From Yeguia hominis (GTDB lineage Bacteria > Bacillota > Clostridia > Oscillospirales > Acutalibacteraceae), in NCBI RefSeq assembly GCF_014384705.1, contig NZ_JACRSN010000012.1, forward strand, positions 1 to 64,000: DNA of 64,000 nt, read 5' to 3'. Positions 53,606 to 62,768 of the stretch are shown here, in pieces. A model generated the notes under the pieces. It made no database searches. It was not told where the DNA came from and worked only from the letters and a program-made list of their open reading frames with translations. Position 1 is the stretch's first letter, and each line of letters begins with the position of its first letter. The translations under genes and the position numbers were made by a program.

Positions 53606-54205
53606 ATGGAAAAACGAATCCATGCAGCGGCCGACCAAACGAAACAGGCGCTTGCTGCGGCTCTGAAGAAATGGATGGCGCAAAAGCCGATGGATAAGAT
53701 TACCATCCACGACCTCACGGAATGCTGCGGCATCCGGCGTCAAAATTTTTATTGCCATTTTGCGGATATTTACGACCTGATGCGCTGGATGTTCCAAGAA
53801 GAGGCCGTATCCACATTGCGCCAGCATGAGGGCACGCTGCTGTGGCAGGAAGGACTTCTGCAGCTTTTTCGGTATCTTGAGGAAAACCGGGCGGTCTGCC
53901 TTTGCGCGCTGAAATCCGTGGGCCGCGATGATCTCAAACGGTTTTTTGAGGCGGATATCCATGCCATCATTCACCGGACTGTGGAACAGATCAGCGAAGC
54001 TGTCGGCATTGCCCGCGCCGGCGTTACAGCGGAAGATATCGCTTTGATGACGCATGTCTATGTAGTGGCTTTTGCCGGCGTTCTGGAAAGCTGGCTTTTA
54101 GGCGAGATCGAACGCACGCCGGAAGAACTGATTGTTTTTGCGGATTGCTTTTTGCAGGATCATATCCGTGGCGCCAAAATTCGGATGCAGTATTTGGGCG
54201 TGTGA
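53606..54205 (+). CDS. TetR-family regulator (DhaS-like) of the MMPL unit
   Basis: 199 residues. The N-terminal DNA-binding domain has QALAAALKKWMAQKPMDKIT and the recognition helix CCGIRRQNFYCHFADIYDL; the C-terminus matches the TetR_C_7/DhaS-type ligand domain (MRWMFQEEA; FAGVLESWLLGE). GTAGGGGGA lies 6 bases before the ATG. The 160-bp region shared with the divergent small gene is the obvious regulatory site; a TACAAT (53579-53584) serves this gene. Local control of the transporter unit is inferred from position. Confidence 0.85.
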   Translation: MEKRIHAAADQTKQALAAALKKWMAQKPMDKITIHDLTECCGIRRQNFYCHFADIYDLMRWMFQEEAVSTLRQHEGTLLWQEGLLQLFRYLEENRAVCLCALKSVGRDDLKRFFEADIHAIIHRTVEQISEAVGIARAGVTAEDIALMTHVYVVAFAGVLESWLLGEIERTPEELIVFADCFLQDHIRGAKIRMQYLGV

Positions 54206-54285
54206 TGCCGGCGGATACCAAAATCCCTCCTGTTTTGCAGCGTCGTTTTTTCGGGTGCGTTTGACGCATAAATTCAAAAAACAGC

Positions 54286-54314
54286 TTGAGAGAATCATGC
54301 CTTTCTGTTATAAT
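54286..54314 (+). promoter_or_regulatory. ychF promoter
   Basis: TTGAGA (54286-54291), 17 bp and TATAAT (54309-54314), giving a ~150-nt leader before the start codon. Confidence 0.8.
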
Positions 54315-54469
54315 TAGATGTTGCATAGGGCCGTTTCGCCGTCGCGTGATACCGGGAAACCAGAGGTCTTTTGTACGAATCAGAAAATCAGCGGCCGCTT
54401 CCTGAGAAAGCGGCACAGAACCCCCCAATTTTTCAGGACACAGAACCTTTTAAGGAGATGTCAAACCAT

Positions 54470-55564
54470 ATGAAATTAGGTATCGTCGGGCTGCCGAATG
54501 TCGGCAAAAGCACGCTCTTTAACGCAATCACAAATGCCGGCGCGCAGTCGGCCAACTATCCGTTTTGCACAATAGAGCCGAATGTCGGTGTTGTTGCGGT
54601 TCCGGATCCGCGCCTGGACAAGCTGGCGGAGCTTTATCAGCCGGAAAAGTACACACCAGCCACCATTGAATTCGTCGATATCGCAGGCTTGGTGCGCGGT
54701 GCTTCCAAAGGGGAAGGTCTAGGAAATAAGTTTCTCGCGAACATCCGGGAAGTGGACGCCATTGTCCACGTGGTCCGGTGCTTTTTGAATGACGATATCG
54801 TGCATGTCGAGGGCAGCATCGATCCGGCGCGCGATATTGAAACCATCAATCTGGAGCTGATCCTCTCGGATATGGAGGTTTTGGATCGCCGGATTGATAA
54901 AACCAAGAAAATGATCAAGGCAGATAAAAAATATGCAGAGGAATGTGAATTCCTGGAGCGGGTTCGCGCTGCGCTGGATGCCGGCCGGCCGGCGAGAAGC
55001 GTCGAATGTACAGAAGAAGAGCGCGAGATCCTTTCCGGGATTTCTCTGCTGACCAATAAACCGGTTATCTATGCGGCAAACATGGATGAATCTGACTTCA
55101 AAAATGGAATTGCGGAGAATCCGTATTACGCCGTGGTGCAGTCGGTTGCGGCGCAGGAACACGCCGGCGTACTGCCAATCTGCGCAGAACTGGAAGCGGA
55201 GATTGCGGGGATGGATCCGGAAGAAAAGACCATGTTCCTTTCGGATATCGGGCTTTCAGAGTCCGGTCTGGATCGGCTGATTCGGGAATGCTATTCGCTT
55301 TTGGGCCTGATTTCCTATCTTACGGCGGGCAAGCCGGAGGTGCGCGCCTGGACGATCACCAAGGGAACGAAAGCGCCGCAGGCGGCCGGTAAGATCCATA
55401 GCGATTTTGAACGGGGATTTATCCGGGCTGAAGTGGTTCCGTTTGACGTTCTGATTGCGTGCGGAAGCATTGCTGCCGCCAAGGAAAAGGGCCTGGTTCG
55501 TTCCGAGGGCAAAGAATATGTGATGCAGGACGGCGACGTGGTGCTGTTCCGTTTTAACGTCTGA
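54470..55564 (+). CDS. ychF: Redox-regulated ATPase YchF (Obg family)
   Basis: 364 residues, the usual length. P-loop GLPNVGKSTLFN, G3 DIAGLVRGASKGEGLGNKFL, the non-canonical G4 NMDE that favours ATP over GTP, a helical insert (residues ~130-200) and the C-terminal TGS-like domain (VRAWTITKGTKAPQAAGKIH, YVMQDGDVVLFRF). It binds ribosomes and is linked to stress response. The ATG at 54470 lies 12 bases after AAGGAG; an earlier in-frame ATG overlaps the ribosome site. Single gene. Confidence 0.96.
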   Translation: MKLGIVGLPNVGKSTLFNAITNAGAQSANYPFCTIEPNVGVVAVPDPRLDKLAELYQPEKYTPATIEFVDIAGLVRGASKGEGLGNKFLANIREVDAIVHVVRCFLNDDIVHVEGSIDPARDIETINLELILSDMEVLDRRIDKTKKMIKADKKYAEECEFLERVRAALDAGRPARSVECTEEEREILSGISLLTNKPVIYAANMDESDFKNGIAENPYYAVVQSVAAQEHAGVLPICAELEAEIAGMDPEEKTMFLSDIGLSESGLDRLIRECYSLLGLISYLTAGKPEVRAWTITKGTKAPQAAGKIHSDFERGFIRAEVVPFDVLIACGSIAAAKEKGLVRSEGKEYVMQDGDVVLFRFNV

Positions 55565-55667
55565 TTTTCAGCAAACGTTATTTTTGGCTGGCCTCTTTTA
55601 TATTTTTGGGCGGATCCACTCATACTAATGGTTAGGAAACCCAAAAACAATCAAGGAGGTTCTATGA

Positions 55668-56213
55668 ATGGAACTCAAAGGAAGCAAGACAGAAGCCAAT
55701 TTGATGGCAGCATTTGCAGGAGAATCACAGGCCAGAAATAAATATACGTATTATGCCGCGCGGGCGCGCAAAGATGGCTATGAACAGATTGCGGCCATTT
55801 TTGAAGAGACTGCCAATAACGAAAGAGCACACGCCAAACTCTGGTTTACACTGCTGCACGATGGAGAGATTCCGAAGACAGATCTAAACCTCTCGGATGC
55901 AGCGGACGGAGAGCAGTACGAGTGGACAGAGATGTATCAGGCGTTTGCGAAAACTGCGGAGGAAGAAGGCTTCCATAGAATCGCGGCGCAGATGCGTCTG
56001 GTAGCGGAAATTGAGAAATCCCACGAAACGCGCTATCGGAAGCTCCTGCAAATGGTGCAGCAAGACGTGGTGTTCGAAGAAAAGGACGGAAAACCGGTCG
56101 TCTGGGTTTGCCGAAATTGCGGACACCTTCATGTCGGAGAAAGTGCACCGGCAGTCTGTCCGGTTTGCGGCCATCCGCAGGCTTATTTTGAACGAAAGCC
56201 CGGAAACGATTAA
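55668..56213 (+). CDS. rbr: Rubrerythrin
   Basis: 181 residues. An N-terminal four-helix ferritin-like domain holds the di-iron ligands (FAGESQARNKY, ANNERAHAKLW, AEEEGF, AEIEKSHETRY). The C-terminal rubredoxin-like domain has two CxxC knuckles (CRNCGH and CPVCGHP). It reduces hydrogen peroxide using electrons from rubredoxin in anaerobes, fitting a strict anaerobe. AAGGAGG precedes the start. It is 21 bp before the alcohol dehydrogenase gene. Confidence 0.96.
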   Translation: MELKGSKTEANLMAAFAGESQARNKYTYYAARARKDGYEQIAAIFEETANNERAHAKLWFTLLHDGEIPKTDLNLSDAADGEQYEWTEMYQAFAKTAEEEGFHRIAAQMRLVAEIEKSHETRYRKLLQMVQQDVVFEEKDGKPVVWVCRNCGHLHVGESAPAVCPVCGHPQAYFERKPGND

Positions 56214-56234
56214 AATTTGAAAGGGGAACCTTGT

Positions 56235-57416
56235 ATGCAGAATTTTGAGTACTATTCACCGTGCAAAATTGTATTTGGAAAAGGTGCGGAAAACCAGGTC
56301 GCCAAAGAGCTTTTGTGCTATGGCGCGAAGCGCGTGCTGCTGGTGTTCGGCGGGGGAAGCGTACGCAAAAGCGGTCTGCTGCAGCGGATGGAAGAAAACC
56401 TGGATGCTGCGGGAATTGCACATGCATCCTTTGGCGGCGCAAAGCCGAATCCGGTGGTTTCCCATGCACGGGAAGGCGTTCAGAAAGCGCGAAGTTTCCA
56501 GAGCGATTTTATTTTGGCGGTGGGCGGCGGCAGTGCGATTGATACCGCGAAAGCGATTGCGCATGGCGCTGCGAACCCGGAAACAGATATTTGGGAATTC
56601 TGGCTGAAAAAGGTTCCGCTTACGCGCAGCCTTCCGGTTGGTGCGGTTTTGACCATTCCGGCAGCCGGAAGTGAAACGAGCGACTCGGCCGTCCTTACCA
56701 ATGAAGAGACCGGCGAAAAGCGCGGGCTTTCCACGGACTTTAATGTGCCGAAACTTGCCTTTATGGATCCGGAATTGACGTTTACGCTTTCTGATTTTCA
56801 GGTAACCTGCGGCATCACAGATATCCTGATGCATACGCTGGACCGGTATTTTACGCATACGAAAAACAACGAACTGACAGATGCCATCGCAGAAGCAGTT
56901 TTGCGGACGGCGTTTAAAAACGGCGCAATTGCCGCAAAGGATCATCACAATTACGAGGCAATGAGCGAACTGATGTGGTGCGGCAGCATTTCCCACAACC
57001 GGATGACCGGTCTGGGCGCGCAGACGGACTTCTCAACGCACAAGCTCGGCCATGAACTCAGCGCGCGTTTTGACGTCGCACACGGTGCAAGCTTGTCGGC
57101 GGTATGGGGTTCCTGGGCCAAGGCAGTCTACAGAGAAGAGCCGGAACGGTTTGCGTGCTATGGAGAGCGCGTCTGGGGAATCCAAAAATCCACCCCGGAA
57201 GAGGCAGCAGTTGCGGCCATTGATGCAACGGTTGCATATTTCCAGCGCATTCATGCACCGGTTTGCTTTACGGAACTGGGAATCGGCGTGCAGACTGACG
57301 AAACGCTCCACGCGCTTGCGCATGCCTGCACGAGCAAAACCGGCGGAAAGACCGGATTCTTTAAACGGCTTTCCGAAGAGGACGTTTATGAAATTTATCG
57401 TGCTGCAAACCATTAA
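56235..57416 (+). CDS. Iron-containing alcohol (butanol-type) dehydrogenase
   Basis: 393 residues, group III metal-dependent dehydrogenase. NAD(P) loop FGGGSVRKSG and GGGSAIDTAKAIAHGA; iron ligands in DILMHTLDRYF, STHKLGHELSARFDVAHG. The KNNELTDAIAEAV and STDFNVPKLAFMDPEL blocks match the BdhA/YqhD branch, which acts on butanal and other aldehydes with NADPH. The start at 56235 follows AAGGGGAACC; an upstream in-frame ATG overlaps that site. Co-transcribed with rubrerythrin and ended by a terminator. Confidence 0.93.
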   Translation: MQNFEYYSPCKIVFGKGAENQVAKELLCYGAKRVLLVFGGGSVRKSGLLQRMEENLDAAGIAHASFGGAKPNPVVSHAREGVQKARSFQSDFILAVGGGSAIDTAKAIAHGAANPETDIWEFWLKKVPLTRSLPVGAVLTIPAAGSETSDSAVLTNEETGEKRGLSTDFNVPKLAFMDPELTFTLSDFQVTCGITDILMHTLDRYFTHTKNNELTDAIAEAVLRTAFKNGAIAAKDHHNYEAMSELMWCGSISHNRMTGLGAQTDFSTHKLGHELSARFDVAHGASLSAVWGSWAKAVYREEPERFACYGERVWGIQKSTPEEAAVAAIDATVAYFQRIHAPVCFTELGIGVQTDETLHALAHACTSKTGGKTGFFKRLSEEDVYEIYRAANH

Positions 57417-57451
57417 CAGGGTTGTGTGCCGATCTAAGAATCCAAAAAACA

Positions 57452-57485
57452 AAGCCCCGAGATGGCAGATGCCATTTCGGGGCTT
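57452..57485. terminator. Bidirectional stem-loop between adh and thiN
   Basis: A perfect 15-base stem with wobble-free ends (57452-57466 with 57471-57485; AAGCCCCGA/TCGGGGCTT at the base). It lies between two convergent genes; the A-rich left flank serves the minus-strand gene. Confidence 0.85.
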
Positions 57486-57509
57486 CCGTGTTCTTTCCGC
57501 AAAAAAGAA

Positions 57510-58139
57510 TTACGCTTCATGGTCCATTTTCGAAAAGATCAGCATGAGGATGCCGCTGCCGACACAGATTTCCACAGAATCCGATTCCCACTCGTTGCTG
57601 ACGCCGATAGGAAAGGTGTTGGAGATGGTTGCATCCTGAAGCGGGTATTTGGCGCCGCGGATGGTTACCTGCGTGCAGGTGTCTGTCACGGAGAGCATGG
57701 ATAACGAAAATCCTGGACGTTTCGGAAACGTGATTTCGGCATTTTGTATCAGGTATAGCGTATTGTTTTGATCCGTAATTTTTACCCGTGCACCGTGTTT
57801 TACCGCGAACGCGGCAGCCTGAATGTTGCCTAAAAGATGATCGAGGCGGCCTCCCAGCGCACAATAGAGAACGATCTCCCGATATCCATGCTGGACTGCA
57901 TAACGGATTGCCGCCATCGTATCGGTATCATCCTTTTCTTTTGGCAGCTCCAGAGAGGGAATCGCTTCCGGAAGAGATCCTGTATAAGAGTCGCAGTCAC
58001 CGACGAAAAGGTCCGGAACAATGCCGCCCTGGGCTGCGTAAGCATAGCCTTTATCGCAGGCGATCACAAAAGCGGCGTTTTCAATTTCATCGAGTGGGGA
58101 AAATGTGCCGCCGGATACAATTGCGCAAAAATCTTTCAT
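57510..58139 (-). CDS. thiN: Thiamine pyrophosphokinase
   Basis: 209 residues. It converts thiamine to thiamine diphosphate with ATP. The catalytic N-terminal part shows CDKGYAYAAQ, DLFVGDCDSYTG and KEKDDTDTMAAI; the middle has CALGGRLDHLLGNIQ. The C-terminal beta domain binds thiamine (FSLSMLSVTDTCTQVTI). The start at 58139 follows CAGGAGG; a longer frame upstream has no support. Single gene in a spacer after glmM. Confidence 0.94.
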   Translation of the reverse strand: MKDFCAIVSGGTFSPLDEIENAAFVIACDKGYAYAAQGGIVPDLFVGDCDSYTGSLPEAIPSLELPKEKDDTDTMAAIRYAVQHGYREIVLYCALGGRLDHLLGNIQAAAFAVKHGARVKITDQNNTLYLIQNAEITFPKRPGFSLSMLSVTDTCTQVTIRGAKYPLQDATISNTFPIGVSNEWESDSVEICVGSGILMLIFSKMDHEA

Positions 58140-58717
58140 GAAAATCCTCCTGTGAATCCAAAAGAGCGTATGCCTTCCGGCTGCCCTCAGTGTAAAGGAA
58201 CAGAGCCTTCGCCCTGCATGGAGTCCTACGTGCAAATTTTTATTCAGTATAGCATCAAAGCAAGTTGAAAGCAAGAGAACCGGAGAAACAAAAAAACCGC
58301 AGCAAACGTTCCCTGCGACCGGGGACTCGGCCGCGTTTTGCGAACCGTCGAGACTGTAAAGACCGTGTCGGCCCGCAACCTTCCGATGCCATAAAAAAAC
58401 ATAGCTGCAAGGACCTGTAGCGTCCAAGTTTGCAAAAATTTGAACACCACCGAAATCGTCGGCAGAGAAAGACGGGAGGCGCGCTTGCGTTTTGTACCGG
58501 GTCAGGTTGTCCCGAAAGAATCAAACAAAGCAGTATAGGCTTTGCCGCAAAAGCGCAGGGGCGTTTTGCAGACCGCTCGATATGCAAGCGTTAACGCGCT
58601 TGTGTTACCAACCCCTACTTTTATCGGATGGTAAAACTGCAGAAAATCACAAATCCGCCGGCTTAGCCGACGGATTTGACAGGGAAGCTGTTTGCAACCG
58701 ACCGATAAAACCCAACG
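58140..58717 (-). other. Long spacer between glmM and thiN with two terminator-like hairpins
   Basis: No protein gene is convincing here. On the minus strand, a 12-bp stem right after glmM (58651-58662 with 58666-58677) may end the ruv/glmM transcript. Further on, CGCAG/CTGCG followed by G and seven T (58317-58290) looks like an intrinsic terminator with no gene before it. That leaves roughly 330 bases that could be a non-coding RNA. I see no match to tmRNA, RNase P, SRP RNA or the glmS ribozyme. Confidence 0.45.
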
Positions 58718-60076
58718 TCAGGAATTTCCGCCGAGACGTTCCCGGAGCGTTTCGGCAACCGTTTCCGCGATTTCGTGAATGGATGCATTGTCGCGGCCCT
58801 CAACCATAACGCGCAGGAGGGGTTCTGTGCCGGACGGACGAACGACGATACGCCCCTCGTCCCCGAGGGTTGCTTCTGCCTCTTCAATAGCCATTTTGAC
58901 ATGCGGATCCGTGTAGAAACGCAGTTTTCCATCCGGCGCAACGTGTATGTTTACGAGAACCTGCGGGTATTTTTCCATGACGGATGCCAGACTGGACAGC
59001 TTTGCCTCCCGGCGCCGTAAAATGCAGAGAAGCTGTGCAGCGGTGAGCTGCCCGTCTCCCGTAGTGGCAAAATCGTGGAAAATGATGTGGCCGCTCTGTT
59101 CGCCGCCAAAGTTGTAGCGTTCCAGCAGCATTTCCTCCAGGACATAGCGGTCGCCGACCTTGGTTGCGGCAAATTTGATCCCATTTTTTTCACAGAAGCG
59201 AATGAAGCCCAGATTGGACATGATGGTGCCGACAGCCGCGTCTTTTTCCAGCTTTCCGCGGGATTTCATATCGAGAGAACAGATTGCCATCAGGACGTCT
59301 CCGTCAATCAGGTTGCCGTTTTCGTCAACGGCCAGACAACGGTCCGCGTCTCCGTCAAAGGCGATGCCGGCGTCAAGATGGTGTGTGCGTACATAGTCCA
59401 TCAGCACCTCCATGTGGGTAGAACCGCATGCGGTATTGATGTTGACACCATCCGGCGTGTCGCTGAGCATATGGCATTCTGCACCGAGTTCCGTAAATAA
59501 CAGTTTTGCAGTGCGGGAGGCGGATCCGTTTGCACAGTCAAAGGCGACTTTCATCCCGCCGAGTGCAAAGGGAACGGTGCTCTTAATGTGGTCGACATAG
59601 TCGCGCACAACATCCGGGGCGGATTCTACGCGGCCGATTTCCCCGCCGACCCGGCAAAGCGGCTGTGCTTCATGATCCAAAACAATGGCTTCAATTCGCT
59701 CTTCCAGGGCATCGGGAAGCTTGTAGCCGTCGCCGCTGAAAATTTTGATGCCGTTGAATTCAAACGGATTGTGCGAAGCGGAAATCATAATGCCCGCGTC
59801 CGCCTTATATTTTCCGACAAGATAAGCAACTGCCGGCGTCGGTACGACGCCAAGCTGCATGACATTGGCGCCGACGCTGCAAAGTCCGGCTGTCAGAGCA
59901 TTTTCCAGCATATCGGAAGAAAGACGCGTATCCTTGCCGATTAAAATTTTCGGCCTGCGGTAAGTGCCGTCTGTCAGTACCATGGCTGCGGCGCGTCCGA
60001 CCTGCATAGCGAGTTCACAGGTGAGCTCCCGATTTGCCACACCGCGAACGCCGTCTGTTCCAAATAATCTCCCCAT
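58718..60076 (-). CDS. glmM: Phosphoglucosamine mutase
   Basis: 452 residues. It converts glucosamine-6-phosphate to glucosamine-1-phosphate for UDP-GlcNAc and peptidoglycan. GRLFGTDGVRG at the N-terminus, the phospho-serine loop ISASHNPFEFNGIK, metal loop FDGDADRCLAVD, sugar loop GGEQSGH and phosphate loop RPSGTEPLLRVMVEG are all intact. It lies 22 bp after ruvB on the same strand, so it may be read with the ruv operon. Confidence 0.97.
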   Translation of the reverse strand: MGRLFGTDGVRGVANRELTCELAMQVGRAAAMVLTDGTYRRPKILIGKDTRLSSDMLENALTAGLCSVGANVMQLGVVPTPAVAYLVGKYKADAGIMISASHNPFEFNGIKIFSGDGYKLPDALEERIEAIVLDHEAQPLCRVGGEIGRVESAPDVVRDYVDHIKSTVPFALGGMKVAFDCANGSASRTAKLLFTELGAECHMLSDTPDGVNINTACGSTHMEVLMDYVRTHHLDAGIAFDGDADRCLAVDENGNLIDGDVLMAICSLDMKSRGKLEKDAAVGTIMSNLGFIRFCEKNGIKFAATKVGDRYVLEEMLLERYNFGGEQSGHIIFHDFATTGDGQLTAAQLLCILRRREAKLSSLASVMEKYPQVLVNIHVAPDGKLRFYTDPHVKMAIEEAEATLGDEGRIVVRPSGTEPLLRVMVEGRDNASIHEIAETVAETLRERLGGNS

Positions 60077-60098
60077 CGTTAAAAGCCCCCATTATCCG

Positions 60099-61178
60099 TC
60101 AAAATAATTTTTGTTGGCCGTCCGTATTCGGCGGCTGCATGCCCAGATGCAGATACGCAGAAGCTGTCGCGCAGCGTCCGCGCGGCGTCCGGCTTAAAAA
60201 TCCGATTTGCATCAGATACGGTTCGACAACATCTTCAAGCGTCACGGCCTCTTCGCCGATTGCCGCAGCAAGTGTTTCGATCCCGACCGGACCGCCATGA
60301 TAAAATTCAATGAGTGCACGCAGCATTCGCCGGTCTCCGGAATCCAGACCCAACTCATCAATTTCCAACCGATCCAGACCTATGCGCGCACTCTGCAAAG
60401 TTATGACTCCGTTGCTGATGACCTGTGCAAAATCACGCACCCGTTTTAACAGCCGGTTCGCAATTCGCGGGGTTCCGCGGGAACGCGAGGCGATTTCCAG
60501 CGCACCGTCCGCTTCAATTTCAATTCCAAGGATTTTGGCGCTCCGGGTAATGATTTTTGCAAGCTCCTGCGGCGTGTAAAGCTCCAGGCGCAGCACAACG
60601 CCAAAACGATCCCGGAGCGGCGCGGTAAGCTGTCCGGCCCGGGTGGTTGCGCCGACCAGTGTGAAGCGTGGCAGCGGCAGGTGATAAGAGGCGGCCATCT
60701 GCCCCTTGCCGTTGATGATGTCCAGCGCAAAATCTTCCATCGCCGGATAGAGAATCTCTTCCACACTGCGGGAAAGACGATGCACCTCGTCGATAAACAG
60801 GACGTCCCCGGCGTTTAAATTGGTCAGAAGCGCCGCAAGATCCCCCGGACGTTCAATTGCAGGACCGCTTGTTACGCGAAAGTTTACGTGCAGTTCATTG
60901 GCAATAATGCCGGCAAGTGTTGTTTTTCCAAGTCCCGGCGGTCCGTAAAGCAGGACGTGGTCGAGCGCTTCTCCGCGGATTTTTGCAGCCTCAATAAAAA
61001 CTGCGAGATTTTCTTTGGCTTTTTCCTGCCCAATATACTCGGAAAGAGACCTAGGACGCAGTGGGTTTTCTGTTTCCAGATCATCCGGTAAGGACGTCGG
61101 ATCCGTAATCCGGTTTTCAAAATCAAAGGCATCGCCCTGTTCTTCCAACCCAAAATCCGTATGCCCGGTATATGCCAT
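60099..61178 (-). CDS. ruvB: Holliday junction branch migration helicase RuvB
   Basis: 359 residues, AAA+ hexameric motor. Walker A YGPPGLGKTTLA, Walker B VLFIDEVHRLSR, sensor 1 LVGATTRAG, arginine finger LRDRFGVV and the C-terminal winged helix (RTPRGRCATASAY). With RuvA it drives branch migration of Holliday junctions. It is the third gene of ruvC-ruvA-ruvB; 70 bp separate it from ruvA. Confidence 0.97.
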   Translation of the reverse strand: MAYTGHTDFGLEEQGDAFDFENRITDPTSLPDDLETENPLRPRSLSEYIGQEKAKENLAVFIEAAKIRGEALDHVLLYGPPGLGKTTLAGIIANELHVNFRVTSGPAIERPGDLAALLTNLNAGDVLFIDEVHRLSRSVEEILYPAMEDFALDIINGKGQMAASYHLPLPRFTLVGATTRAGQLTAPLRDRFGVVLRLELYTPQELAKIITRSAKILGIEIEADGALEIASRSRGTPRIANRLLKRVRDFAQVISNGVITLQSARIGLDRLEIDELGLDSGDRRMLRALIEFYHGGPVGIETLAAAIGEEAVTLEDVVEPYLMQIGFLSRTPRGRCATASAYLHLGMQPPNTDGQQKLF

Positions 61179-61248
61179 AACGGTTTTCCCTCACTTTTCA
61201 GATTCCTTTTGCAAGCCTTTGTTAAAAACGCCTACAGATGGTTCGCAC

Positions 61249-61860
61249 TCAGTTTTTTTGCATCATCGAACGAAGCGAAAGGCGAATCAGCTCTTCAACC
61301 GGCAGGCTGCTGTCGAGTTTGCCGACTGCGGCTGCGGCCTCGGAAGGCGTATATCCAAGTACAGTCAGCGCGCTGACCGCTTCTGCCGCACCCGACGAAG
61401 CGGAGACGGAGACAGCGGCGGAAACGCCCGGCGCAAGATTCTCCTGTGCTGCGGCAAGTTTTCCGGCCTTATCTTTCAGTTCCAAAACGATTCTTTGTGC
61501 AAGCTTTGGGCCGACGCCAGAAGCGCGGGTGAAAGCCTTGCTGTCGCCAGCAGCGGCGGCAAGTGCGACCTGTTCCGGAGTCAGCTCCGAAAGAACAGCC
61601 AGTGCGGCTTTTGGACCGACGCCGCTGATGGCAGTTAAAAGCCGGAAGCAGTTTTGCTCTGCCCGCGTTGCAAACCCGAATAAATCGAGTGCATCTTCCC
61701 GGACATTCAGGCTTGTAAACAGTGTTGCCGCCTCTCCGAGTTTCGGCATCGCACGCTGTGTGGAGAGACTGGTCAGGCATTTAAATCCGACGCCGCCGCA
61801 CTCGATCACGGTGATGCCCGGTTCCATATGGGTCAGGACGCCCCGAATACTGTAAAACAT
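61249..61860 (-). CDS. ruvA: Holliday junction binding protein RuvA
   Basis: 203 residues. Domain I (OB fold, residues 1-65) begins MFYSIRGVLTHMEPG; domain II has two helix-hairpin-helix motifs (LLTAISGVGPKAALAVL and ASGVGPKLAQRIV) for junction binding; domain III at the C-terminus (AVSALTVLGYTPSEAAAAV) contacts RuvB. It is 3 bp after ruvC. Confidence 0.96.
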   Translation of the reverse strand: MFYSIRGVLTHMEPGITVIECGGVGFKCLTSLSTQRAMPKLGEAATLFTSLNVREDALDLFGFATRAEQNCFRLLTAISGVGPKAALAVLSELTPEQVALAAAAGDSKAFTRASGVGPKLAQRIVLELKDKAGKLAAAQENLAPGVSAAVSVSASSGAAEAVSALTVLGYTPSEAAAAVGKLDSSLPVEELIRLSLRSMMQKN

Positions 61861-61863
61861 CCG

Positions 61864-62370
61864 TTAATTTCCTCCTAAAAAGCTGCTCCGCCGACGCAGC
61901 GCAACGGCTGACTGTCCATGGCAAATTGCCATCGCAAGCGCATCCGCCGCATCGTCCGGCCGCGGAATTTCTTTTAAGTGCAAAAGCCGCCGGGTCATTT
62001 CCATAACCTGCAGTTTTCCGGCTCCGCCGTATCCGGTCACCGCGACTTTAACCTGGAGCGGCGTGTATTCAAAAATGGGAAGGTTTTTCTTTTGAAGGGC
62101 CAGCAAAATGACACCGCGGGCCTCTGCTACGCTAATCGCTGTTTTTTGATTGTTGTAAAAAAACAATTTTTCAATCGAAACGGCTTCCGGCTTCCAAGTA
62201 TCCAGAATTTCCAGCAAGTCGTGATAGATGGTTTCCAATCTGCGGGGAAACGGTTCTTCTGCTTCGGTGAGGATCGCCCCATAAGTGAGCGGACGATACT
62301 TTCCGGAGAGACATTCCACCGCGCCATAACCGACGATGGCATATCCAGGATCGATTCCCAGAATCCGCAT
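61864..62370 (-). CDS. ruvC: Crossover junction endonuclease RuvC
   Basis: 168 residues. RNase-H-type resolvase with four acidic residues in place: GIDPGYAIVGYG (first Asp), VSIEKLFF (Glu) and RPDDAADALAMAICH (last pair). It cuts Holliday junctions after RuvAB migration. AAAAGGAG lies 10 bases before the ATG. First gene of the ruv operon. Confidence 0.97.
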   Translation of the reverse strand: MRILGIDPGYAIVGYGAVECLSGKYRPLTYGAILTEAEEPFPRRLETIYHDLLEILDTWKPEAVSIEKLFFYNNQKTAISVAEARGVILLALQKKNLPIFEYTPLQVKVAVTGYGGAGKLQVMEMTRRLLHLKEIPRPDDAADALAMAICHGQSAVALRRRSSFLGGN

Positions 62371-62768
62371 GACGGCAACGCTCCTTTTCTCTAAAGGGTC
62401 ACGAGTTTAAATTGTTTTCCCGTTTTTGGCAGGAAAAGCGAATTTTATGATAAACATGAATGCCTGAAGTTCAGTCAGAGCACAAAGTCCGAAACTGGGC
62501 TATGATGACGCACTGCGGTCAATCTGCGACAGACGAAAGGCCAAAGGACGCCAGTTAAGAAACGCGCTCATGTGTGCAGTGCCGGTTCTTTCCCGAACAA
62601 AAACGACCGGCCTGCAAAATCAATACGAAACAAAATTATTATAACACAAAACCGACTGTTATGGAACCAGAAAAGCCATTTTCTCCGCATAACCTGCTTT
62701 CGATTCGCAAAAGCTAAAAGAAACCTGAGAAAAAAGGGGGCATGGGCGGCCTTCTCCGCCGGAATATC
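62371..62768. other. Divergent spacer between ruvC and ypeB
   Basis: This region must hold promoters for both directions, but none stands out. A weak sigma-G-like -35 (GCATA at 62688) has no good -10 partner at the right distance. An AT-rich block with ATTATTATAAC lies near 62634-62645. No gene is seen. Confidence 0.4.

Noticed and set aside
58140..58717. glmS ribozyme or SRP RNA in the spacer after glmM
   Set aside because: A GGGTCAGG on the + strand recalls SRP RNA, but the GGAAG-tetraloop core is missing; no glmS gene follows and the ribozyme core is absent.
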